This document shows positions 37,678 through 44,861 of a stretch of DNA of 64,000 nucleotides, piece by piece. Numbering within the stretch: position 1 is the first letter of the stretch; every line of letters begins with the position of its first letter. Source of the DNA: Streptomyces sp. S465 (GTDB lineage: Bacteria > Actinomycetota > Actinomycetes > Streptomycetales > Streptomycetaceae); the NCBI RefSeq assembly GCF_026898115.1, contig NZ_CP114036.1, forward strand, positions 5,450,001 through 5,514,000, given 5' to 3'. A program made the position numbers and the translations under genes. The notes below the pieces were generated by a model. It worked only from the letters and a program-made list of their open reading frames with translations, ran no database searches and was not told the origin of the DNA.

Positions 37678-37721
37678 TGGCGGGCGCGATGCCCTTACAA
37701 CGTCGCCTACAGCGAAGCCGT

Positions 37722-40505
37722 TTACGTCGTCGCCCCGCTCGGTTGCAGCCAGACCGGCAGATCCACCCGGCTGCGCACGTCGAGCTTGCGATACGCCCTG
37801 GTCAGATGCTGCTCCACCGTGCTGACCGTGATGTAGAGCTTGCGCGCGATCTCCCGGTTGGTGTGTCCCTTGGCCGCGAGGGCGGCCACCCGCCGTTCGG
37901 CGTCGCTCAGCGCGGTCACCCCCGCCGTGTCGATCAGCGGCTCGGTGTCCTCCTCCGCCAGGCACACCGACAGCCGCTGCCGCAGCGCGTCCGTACGGCA
38001 CTCGGTGGCCACGTGCCATGCCCTGCGCGCCATCATCCGGGCCCGGTCGGACTCCCCCAGCGCGTAGTGGGCCTCGCTGAGATCGGTGAGGGTTTCCGCC
38101 AGCTCCAGTCGGTCGCCCTGCTCCTGGAGCTCCTCGGCGGCCTTGCGCAGCAGGTGGGGCCGTTGTTTGAGTTCGCTACAGGCCGCCAGCGTGCGCAGGG
38201 CGATGCCATGGGTGCGGGAGCCCGTGGTGAGGGGCCGGGCCAGCTGCTCCTCGGCCAGCCGCCGGGCCTGCCGCACATTCCCCAGCCGCAGATGGATCCG
38301 CGCGGCGTCGGCGCGCCAGGGGATGAAGCCCGGCAGGTCCATGTCCCAGGCGGTCATGAGCTCACCGCAGGTGGTGAGGTCGCTCAGCCCGGCCTGGAGC
38401 CGGTTGGCCGCCAGGTGGTACCGGCCCCGGGCGTACAGGTACAGCAGCCCCCAGCGGGTCTGGAACAGCTCCGGCGGCGCCGCCCGGGTCAGTTCCTCGG
38501 CCTCGGCATGGCGTCCCAGGGAGGTCATGGCCTGGAGCAGGATGCCCAGCGGCGCGCCGAGGGCCACGCCCCAGCTGCGGTCGGATATCGCGCCGAGGGC
38601 GGCGCGCGCGTGCCGCTCGGCGGCCTCCGGATCGCCCTGGCGCAACGCGATGTCGGCGCGGACCGCGGCCAGCATCGCCTGCCAGGCGGGGGCGTGCCGG
38701 GAGCGGGCCTCGGCCAGCAGGGCGTCGCACCAGGGCGCCGCCTTGTCCAGCCGGTCCGCGTAGGTCAGGGCCAGCAGTGCGGGGATCACCGGGTCCATCA
38801 CGGCATGGCCGAGGTGGCAGCTCTGGAGCACCTGTTCGGCGGCGGTGACGGCCTCGGCGTGGCTGTCCTGCCGCAGCACGGCGGTGAACGCGGTCAGGGC
38901 GCGCAGCCGCATGTCCGTCGTGGCGGCCTCGCTCAGCGAGTCGTCGGGGTGGGGGAAGCCGGGCGGCTCGGGAGCGCGGTGCGGCAGTACCGGGTAGGAG
39001 CAGTCCGCCCACAGCCGCAGGATGTGCAGTTCGGTCACGGCTCGGGCGTCCGAGGGGTCGATCGTCCGGTAGAGCTGGTTGAGCGCGTCGGCGGCGTGCC
39101 CGAGTTCGCCGTTCCACAGCAGCAGGGCGATGGGAGACGTGACGTCGGTCTCCAGCAGCCCGTCGCGGGCGGCCGTGATCAGTTCGGGCATCAGCCGGGC
39201 GGCGGCGGAGGGGTTGAGCCGCCATTCGACCTCGGCGAGCAGGGTGGTGACGGCGGCCTGTTGGCGGTCGTCGGCGCAGTTCCGCTGGGCCAGTTTGAGC
39301 AGCTTGATCGCCTGTTCGACCCGGTCCTCGGCCAGCGCCTGATCGGCCGCCTCGCGCAGCACCGGCACCGTCCAGGGCGCGTCGGTCTGGTTGGAGGTGA
39401 TCAGGTGGGCGGCGACGGTCGTCGCCTGGGCGCCCTCCTGGTACAGCAGTTCGGCGGCCCGCCGGTGCAGACGTGTGCGGTCCTTCCCGGCGATGTTGTC
39501 CAGAACGGCGGTGCGGGCGGCCGGATGCCGGAAGTGGCCGTGCGCCAGCAGCCCGGCCATGGTCAGCACTTCCACGATGTGGTCGGCCTGGTGGGGTTCG
39601 ATGTCGAGCAGCCGGGCCAGCAGCGCGGGGGTGCCGGCGTCGTCGAGCACCGCGAGCCCCTGGGCGCCCGCCAGCACATCGGGTCCACAGCGGTGGACAC
39701 AGACCAGCACGGCCTCCCGGAACGCGTCGGCGACTACGGGCCCGGCGATGACCTCCGCCGAGACCCGCCCGGCGACGGTCGCATGGTCCTCCATCAGCGC
39801 GCGGATCAGCAGCGGGTTGCCGCCGCTGATCGCCGCGCAGGCGGCGGGCAGTGGGCTGGACGGCCAGGTCTTGGTGTGTTCCGTGACCAGTTCGGCGACA
39901 CCGGCGGGGGAGAGGGGGCCCAGCCGGATGCGGCGGCAGTGGGAGTGGCTGAGCAGTTCGGCGCGGAAGGAATCGAGGGCGGGCTCCAGCACCGCCCATT
40001 CGTTCAGCACGAGGAGAATCGGCTCCGAGGAGAGGCGCCTGGTCAGATAGGACAGGAACTGCAAGGACAGCCGGTCGGCATACTGGACGTCATCGATACC
40101 CACCACGACGGGGCCCTGGGCGGTCAGCTCCAGAAGCAGCGTGCAGAACTCGTGGATGACGCGGGCATGCTGCTGTTCAAGGGTTTCCGAGTCCTGGTCG
40201 GGGCGATCCGCCATGCATTCGGCGCTCAGTCGGGCCCCACGCCGCGACTGGTCCGGCGACAGCGGGGCGGTTCGCAGTAATTGGGTCACGACTCCGAGCG
40301 GCAGGAGCTGTTCGGCGCGGGATGCGCTCGCGTGCAGGAACAGTGCTCCCGAGTCCCGTACATTCCGGGCGAAGGTGTTCAGCAGACTGGTTTTTCCACA
40401 GGCGACCGCCCCCGTCACCAGAGCGACGCCTCCCTCGCCGGCCATGCAGGTCGACAGCATGGATCGTAGCCGAGTGAGTTCGCTCATCCGTTCGGCCAGC
40501 TCCAC
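37722..40505 (-). CDS. LAL-family (large ATP-binding LuxR) pathway regulator with TTA codon
   Basis: 927 aa from GTG at 40505. That start has an excellent AAAGGGGGA ribosome site and gives the usual LAL N-terminus (VELAERMSELTRLRSML); an upstream in-frame GTG at 40559 would add 18 residues. Walker A is GAVACGKTS, Walker B VVVGIDD, then a long TPR-like helical middle, and a C-terminal LuxR HTH (LSDAERRVAALAAKGHTNRE, then IARKLYITVSTVEQHL). LAL proteins are activators of macrolide and polyene clusters, so this is the likely cluster activator. Codon 76 from this start is TTA (plus-strand 40278-40280), implying dependence on the bldA leucyl-tRNA and hence on development. Confidence 0.93.
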   Translation of the reverse strand: MELAERMSELTRLRSMLSTCMAGEGGVALVTGAVACGKTSLLNTFARNVRDSGALFLHASASRAEQLLPLGVVTQLLRTAPLSPDQSRRGARLSAECMADRPDQDSETLEQQHARVIHEFCTLLLELTAQGPVVVGIDDVQYADRLSLQFLSYLTRRLSSEPILLVLNEWAVLEPALDSFRAELLSHSHCRRIRLGPLSPAGVAELVTEHTKTWPSSPLPAACAAISGGNPLLIRALMEDHATVAGRVSAEVIAGPVVADAFREAVLVCVHRCGPDVLAGAQGLAVLDDAGTPALLARLLDIEPHQADHIVEVLTMAGLLAHGHFRHPAARTAVLDNIAGKDRTRLHRRAAELLYQEGAQATTVAAHLITSNQTDAPWTVPVLREAADQALAEDRVEQAIKLLKLAQRNCADDRQQAAVTTLLAEVEWRLNPSAAARLMPELITAARDGLLETDVTSPIALLLWNGELGHAADALNQLYRTIDPSDARAVTELHILRLWADCSYPVLPHRAPEPPGFPHPDDSLSEAATTDMRLRALTAFTAVLRQDSHAEAVTAAEQVLQSCHLGHAVMDPVIPALLALTYADRLDKAAPWCDALLAEARSRHAPAWQAMLAAVRADIALRQGDPEAAERHARAALGAISDRSWGVALGAPLGILLQAMTSLGRHAEAEELTRAAPPELFQTRWGLLYLYARGRYHLAANRLQAGLSDLTTCGELMTAWDMDLPGFIPWRADAARIHLRLGNVRQARRLAEEQLARPLTTGSRTHGIALRTLAACSELKQRPHLLRKAAEELQEQGDRLELAETLTDLSEAHYALGESDRARMMARRAWHVATECRTDALRQRLSVCLAEEDTEPLIDTAGVTALSDAERRVAALAAKGHTNREIARKLYITVSTVEQHLTRAYRKLDVRSRVDLPVWLQPSGATT

Positions 40506-41021
40506 AAATCCCCCTTTGTGAGTCTCGGTCGGTGCGGCGAATGGCATGCGCGATTGCACTGTCTGCGCCGCTCTCGATGGTGTGGCCTGGTCACAGAACG
40601 GTCAAGCGAAAAAAGAGCGCCTTACTGATCCATTACTAATTGGGGTGGCAGTATGTGCCGCCATCTCACCATTTATTTCCGGACGGCGCGGACATGTCGT
40701 ACGGAAAACGTGACGTTCATCGCACCGCGGGCCTGAAGTGGGCATTCATCCGGTTGGCGCGCCGCGCCGGAGCGGTCGCCGACCGCCGCGGACCTGGTCG
40801 GGGTTCCCTGGGGGAATCCGTGCTGACCTGCGATGACGTCATCAGGTTGGAGCCCGGAGCGGCCGCTGTCAACACGTGGTGTCTCATCATCTGGAGCCCT
40901 AGGGGTTGGTCTAGGGGTTTACCGGGTGAATAGCGTCCGTAGGATGGCTAAATGCTGGCGGCGCGCTCCTCGGTAATTCCTTTGTGGGGGCGCTTATCGA
41001 ACCCTGGAGCGGGGAGAGTCA
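40506..41021. other. 516-bp non-coding region between LAL regulator and FG-GAP gene
   Basis: No convincing gene is seen. It should hold the divergent promoters of the LAL gene (a TTGACC box on the minus strand at 40605-40600 is a possible -35) and of the FG-GAP gene. It is AT-richer near 40605-40680 than the rest of the window. A short plus-strand frame at 40640-40933 has no recognisable product. Confidence 0.6.
40899..40945 (+). promoter_or_regulatory. Tandem CTAGGGGTT motifs and promoter of the FG-GAP gene
   Basis: CTAGGGGTT occurs at 40899-40907 and again at 40911-40919, a 12-bp spacing. The first copy extends to TAGGGGTTGGT, identical to the motif at the dioxygenase promoter. Possible -10 boxes are TAGCGT (40931-40936) and TAGGAT (40940-40945), so the motifs cover the -35 region. 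This suggests activation by the same regulator. Confidence 0.55.
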
Positions 41022-41873
41022 ATGCTGACCTATACCGGTCATTCCGGTTCGTTCGACGGCGACGGCAAGCAGGATATTCTCGTCCGGCATGGCAGTGAAT
41101 TATTTGTCTATCCGGGTTCCGGTGCGCTCAATGGATTGAAGACGTATGGCGAACCCGTGAAGATCGGCGCCGATATCCGGCCCGACCACTATCTCTGGGT
41201 GGGCGCGGGTGACTTCACGGGCGACGGCAGGGCCGATGTGTTCGCGCTCACCGTGGAGGAGCAGGGCTACATCTTCGTCAATCGCGGCGGTCTGGCCGGG
41301 CTGGACACCCTGGCGGAACCGGTCCACATCGGCGGAAAACTGCCGGAGGTCGCCTACGACACGATCGCCCTCGCCGATATGAACGCCGACGGCAAGACCG
41401 ACATCATCGGCCGGCAGGGCGGCACCAGCAAGATCGACATCATTCCCTTCGCGGGCGAGGTCGACGGCACCAACAGCTTCAACGCGCCCGAGCGGCTGGC
41501 CACCCTCGGCGCGACGGACATCCCCCTGGGCGCCGCCGACATCACCGGCTCCGGCCGGCCCGAGCTGCTCGTCCTCCACGACAACGGCGACCTCGCCGTC
41601 TACCTCACGCCGGACGAGGGCCGGGACGCCGACGGCGAGCCGGTGGGCGAGGGCGACTGGCACACGATCGGCCACGGCTGGGACGCGATGGACATCATCG
41701 ACGTCACGGACATCAACGGCGACGGCCGGCCGGACCTGCTCGGCCTGCGCCAGGACGGCACCCTGGTGGCCTACGCCCACAGAGGCACCTTCGACCCGGC
41801 GAACCCCACCGCCGTCTTCCGGGAGCCGGTGGTGGTGGCGAAGGGCTGGCACGACGTCAACGCCATCAGCTGA
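41022..41873 (+). CDS. FG-GAP/VCBS repeat protein with TTA codon
   Basis: 283 aa, ATG after GGGGAGAG. It consists of repeated beta-propeller-like blades with calcium-binding loops: FDGDGKQD (from residue 11), FTGDGRAD, MNADGKTD, ITGSGRPE and INGDGRPD. No signal peptide or membrane segment is visible, which is unusual because most FG-GAP proteins are secreted. Codon 27 is TTA (41100-41102), so translation should depend on bldA like the neighbouring LAL regulator. The shared promoter motif suggests it belongs to the same regulon. Function is unknown; a binding or scaffold role is possible. Confidence 0.8.
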   Translation: MLTYTGHSGSFDGDGKQDILVRHGSELFVYPGSGALNGLKTYGEPVKIGADIRPDHYLWVGAGDFTGDGRADVFALTVEEQGYIFVNRGGLAGLDTLAEPVHIGGKLPEVAYDTIALADMNADGKTDIIGRQGGTSKIDIIPFAGEVDGTNSFNAPERLATLGATDIPLGAADITGSGRPELLVLHDNGDLAVYLTPDEGRDADGEPVGEGDWHTIGHGWDAMDIIDVTDINGDGRPDLLGLRQDGTLVAYAHRGTFDPANPTAVFREPVVVAKGWHDVNAIS

Positions 41874-41897
41874 CGCCCGGCTCAGGGCCGGTATCGC

Positions 41898-41939
41898 CCG
41901 CAGGGCGGTCACCCCCCCCGGTGGGTGACCGCCCTGCGG
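41898..41939. terminator. Bidirectional terminator hairpin
   Basis: A perfect 17-bp stem (41898-41914 with 41923-41939, 8-nt loop) lies between the convergent FG-GAP gene and the M48 peptidase gene. Confidence 0.9.
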
Positions 41940-41953
41940 CGTATCCGGGCCGG

Positions 41954-43111
41954 TCAGGCGAGGGGCCCGAGGTGGGGTTGCAGGCGTTGCAGCCGGGCGG
42001 GGTAGTCGGGGTGGGAGTGGAGCAGCCGGGCCAGCGCCCTCTCCCGTTTCACCGGCCGCCCCCGCGCTGCCGCGAGCGCCTCCGCCTGCTGCTCGGCCGC
42101 GTGTAGCAACCCCAGGACCTCGGCGAGCATCGGCGCGAAACCGAGCGCCGCCGCCTGCTGATCGGCGTGGAACTCCGCCCGGCGGCCGACGGCGGCGAGC
42201 AGATACGGGGTGATCAGCACCAGGAGCGGCAGCCCGTAGAGAAAACTGATGGTCACGACGGCGACCATGCCGAAGACCAGCATCACGAGGACAGGCCCGG
42301 CCCAGGAGAAGAGCCCGGACACCCGGATGGCCACATACGTCGTGAGCAGCATCAACCGCCAGGCGATCCGTCCGGGCAGGGCGTACCAGTAGCCCAGCAG
42401 GCTGGACCAGGTGTGGCCGCCGACATGGTGGCCGAGCTCATGGGCGAGCACGGCGGCGAGCTGGCCGGAGGGCAGCCGCTCGATCGAGAAACGGGTCACG
42501 CCGACGATATGGCCGGCGGCGGCGACCGCGTTGAGCCGGTCGCTGTCCTCGACCCACAGCTCGTAGGTGTGCGCCTCGATCCCGGCCCGTGCGAGGACCT
42601 CCTGCCACACCGGGGTGATCCTGGCCAGCTCCTGGGGGGTTGGGTGGCGGAGCTTGAGCAGACGCCGGGCGATGAACCGCTCGGTGGGGCGGTGGAAGAC
42701 GAGGGCGCCGCTCGCCAGCCAGGCCACCACGATGACGATGCCGAGGGGACCGAAGAACACCGACAGCAGGCTCACGACCAGCAGGCTGCACAGGAAATTC
42801 GGCACGTGGAGCAGAAGCCCGCTGACGGCGGTGCCATCGGCGCCCCGCTGGTGCTCGGCGATGTGCACGCGGCGCTGTGCGAACCGCAGCTCATGAGGGT
42901 GAGGCGCGGGCGGCGGGGGCGGTGCGGGCGGGAGCGCGGGCGGCCGGGGCGCGGCTGTCTGCGGGTGCGGGGGCGCCTGCGGAGGTGGCGGGGCCTGTGG
43001 GTACGAAGGCGCCTGCGCAGGTGGCGGCGTCTGCGGGTAGGTCGGCGGCGGGGCCTGCGGGTAGGTGGGCGGCGGCGCCTGCGGGTACTGGGGTTCTGCT
43101 GGCTCGGTCAT
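41954..43111 (-). CDS. Membrane M48-family zinc metallopeptidase with Pro-rich N-terminus
   Basis: 385 aa from ATG at 43111 with GAGGAAAG upstream; last gene of the five-gene operon, 26 bp after the PycTM-like gene. The catalytic HELGHH (HExxH) lies near residue 224 and the third zinc ligand is the Glu of RRAEFHAD near residue 313, as in HtpX/Ste24-type peptidases. Hydrophobic segments precede (FLCSLLVVSLLSVFF and onward) and follow the HExxH. The first 85 residues are a tandem Pro-rich stretch (YPQAPPPTYPQ units). Membrane M48 peptidases cleave membrane or membrane-bound proteins. Here the partner could be the SPFH or PycTM-like product (inference). Confidence 0.88.
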   Translation of the reverse strand: MTEPAEPQYPQAPPPTYPQAPPPTYPQTPPPAQAPSYPQAPPPPQAPPHPQTAAPRPPALPPAPPPPPAPHPHELRFAQRRVHIAEHQRGADGTAVSGLLLHVPNFLCSLLVVSLLSVFFGPLGIVIVVAWLASGALVFHRPTERFIARRLLKLRHPTPQELARITPVWQEVLARAGIEAHTYELWVEDSDRLNAVAAAGHIVGVTRFSIERLPSGQLAAVLAHELGHHVGGHTWSSLLGYWYALPGRIAWRLMLLTTYVAIRVSGLFSWAGPVLVMLVFGMVAVVTISFLYGLPLLVLITPYLLAAVGRRAEFHADQQAAALGFAPMLAEVLGLLHAAEQQAEALAAARGRPVKRERALARLLHSHPDYPARLQRLQPHLGPLA

Positions 43112-43137
43112 CGCTTTCCTCTGCAACGAAGTAACGG

Positions 43138-43656
43138 TCAGCCCGCCAGGAGCGCCCCGGGAAGCAGCACGGCGCCGCAGCAGAAGGCGATCAGCCCGGT
43201 GCGGATCCACTGGTGCTTGACCGAGGCGATACGGCTGGTCTCGGTGAGCGCGGCGAGCAGCCCGGAGACCGGGGCGCCGGCGGTGTCGGTGAGTGCGGTC
43301 GCCAGTCGGCCCAGCCGGGCGGCGCGCCGGATGTCGCTGAAGTAGGCGAGCGGCTGCCCCGGCGTCCAGGCTTTGCCGCCGTAGCGCGGCAGTACGGTCA
43401 TGAGCAGGGCGAACAGGGCCAGCGCGAGGGCGAGCGTCCCGGTCCACCAGGCGAGGGAGCCGACGGTGGAGAGCTTGTCGGGGGTCCAGCTGCTGTTGGC
43501 GAGCAGAGCGGTCACGATCCCCGCCGTCATACCGAGCGCCGCGACCAGGACCGCCGCCTTGCCGTCGGCGCGGGCGATCTCGGCGTGCAGATCGGCCAGC
43601 AGCCGCTCGGCGGCCTCGATGTCCGCCGTGGCGGAGGCGCTGCCGCCGGAGGTCAT
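43138..43656 (-). CDS. PycTM-like (Pycsar effector, DUF5706-type) membrane protein
   Basis: 172 aa. Three predicted membrane helices at about residues 34-53, 65-89 and 151-171. The family layout is visible: a cytosolic N-terminal helix ending in ADGKAAVLVAALG, two helices, the YFSDI motif after the second (residues 105-109), an amphipathic stretch, then SRIASVKHQWIRTGL leading into the last helix. In Pycsar immunity such proteins respond to cCMP or cUMP and damage the inner membrane. Assignment rests on this pattern, without a profile search. The start codon overlaps the SPFH stop (ATGA), so translation is coupled. A nucleotidyl cyclase-like gene heads the same operon, which supports the assignment. 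Confidence 0.75.
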   Translation of the reverse strand: MTSGGSASATADIEAAERLLADLHAEIARADGKAAVLVAALGMTAGIVTALLANSSWTPDKLSTVGSLAWWTGTLALALALFALLMTVLPRYGGKAWTPGQPLAYFSDIRRAARLGRLATALTDTAGAPVSGLLAALTETSRIASVKHQWIRTGLIAFCCGAVLLPGALLAG

Positions 43657-44804
43657 GAGGGCCGCTCCTCCCCGTCGTACGGTTCGGCCGGGGCCGCGGG
43701 CGCCGACTCCACCGGTTGTCCGGCGGGAGCCGGGGGCACGGGCGGCATCGGCGGTACGGCGGGGGGCGCCGGCGGGACCGGCGGCGGCAGCGCGGAGCCC
43801 TCGTCCCCCGGCGGCGGACCGTACGCCGACGGCTCGGACACTCCCGGGAGCCGCTGGTTGAGGATGTCGTTGACCACTTGGAGCGCGAGCCGCCGGGGCT
43901 CCTCCTTCTGGTAGTCCTCGACGTCCTCTCCCTTGAGGAGTTCGGTGGCCACCCCCAGCTGGCTTTTGATCAGCGCGAGCTGGTCCGCCCGCATGCTCTC
44001 CATCACCAGCCGTGAGTCCTCCGGATGCTGCGCCAGATGGAGCGCCCAGGCGGCGACGCCTCCCTGCTGGAGGTGGTACTGGTAGAAATTGATCTTCGCT
44101 GCGTTCAGCTCCTGCTGCTGCTGGACCCGCAACACCTCGAGCTGGTGCTGCTGGTACTGCCGCCGCATCTCCAGCTCATGCTGCGGGTCCAGGAGCTCGC
44201 CCGCGTACCGGATCTCGCGCAGCTGCTTGCGGTGGGCGATCGCCGCGTCGTCCAGCCGCAGCCGCACCACACAGGTGATGTCCAGGCCGATGCCCGTCGC
44301 GAAGGCGCCGCTGTCGACGGCTCGCTGTACCGCCTGTTCGGCCATGGAGCTGTTCTCGATGGCGAAGCCGCGGCTGACCGGACGGGTGAGGTGCTGGAAC
44401 TCCCGGCTCAGCCGGGTCGGCACATCGCGCTCGCCGCTGGCCACGAAGCGTGCCGGATCGGCGACCCGCCAGGTGAGTTCCGCGGTGACGCCGAAGGCGA
44501 ACGCGTCGTCGTCACTGGGTAGTTCGAGGTCGAGCGTCACCGGGTGGGTACCCATGTCCACCTCGTACACCGCGGTGTACCGCCGACTCGCGGCGTCGGA
44601 CCGGCTCGGCCGGTGCGGCGGGAGGTAGGTGTCGTACGCCCCCTTGGCCGTGACGAAGACAAGTGCGTGGTCGATCGCGACCGCCGGCCGTCGGGCCGCG
44701 TATTCGAAGCGCGCCATCGGCCGGACGGTCAGTACCGGGTCGATCAGCTGGGTGTGGCGGTCGGCTTGTTGCTGCCATTCGGGCTGACGGCGGAAGTCCG
44801 CCAT
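43653..44804 (-). CDS. SPFH/Band 7-like membrane-scaffold protein
   Basis: 383 aa from ATG at 44804 with GAGGAG upstream. The central part (about 60-200) has the beta-rich SPFH pattern, including a TAELTWRVADPARFV segment typical of prohibitin/flotillin-type domains. It is followed by a Gln/Glu-rich coiled coil (RRQYQQHQLEVLRVQQQQEL, about 215-240). The C-terminal 50 residues are Pro-rich. No clear transmembrane helix is present, so membrane attachment may be peripheral. SPFH proteins form oligomeric rings and often pair with membrane proteases. Here it lies between a STAND-like protein and a PycTM-like protein with an M48 peptidase downstream. Confidence 0.7.
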   Translation of the reverse strand: MADFRRQPEWQQQADRHTQLIDPVLTVRPMARFEYAARRPAVAIDHALVFVTAKGAYDTYLPPHRPSRSDAASRRYTAVYEVDMGTHPVTLDLELPSDDDAFAFGVTAELTWRVADPARFVASGERDVPTRLSREFQHLTRPVSRGFAIENSSMAEQAVQRAVDSGAFATGIGLDITCVVRLRLDDAAIAHRKQLREIRYAGELLDPQHELEMRRQYQQHQLEVLRVQQQQELNAAKINFYQYHLQQGGVAAWALHLAQHPEDSRLVMESMRADQLALIKSQLGVATELLKGEDVEDYQKEEPRRLALQVVNDILNQRLPGVSEPSAYGPPPGDEGSALPPPVPPAPPAVPPMPPVPPAPAGQPVESAPAAPAEPYDGEERPS

Positions 44805-44861
44805 GAGGTCATCTCCTCGGAGGGATCAGGGGACGGATCAGAGAAGGATCAGAGAGGGGGA

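Noticed and set aside
36915..40280. 1121-codon plus-strand frame over the TetR and LAL genes
   Set aside because: It crosses real genes on both strands; its translation is low-complexity Gly/Gln/Arg, without a start context or domain.
40640..40933. Possible small protein gene between the LAL and FG-GAP genes
   Set aside because: No ribosome site, no recognisable sequence, and it runs through the motif and promoter area of the FG-GAP gene.
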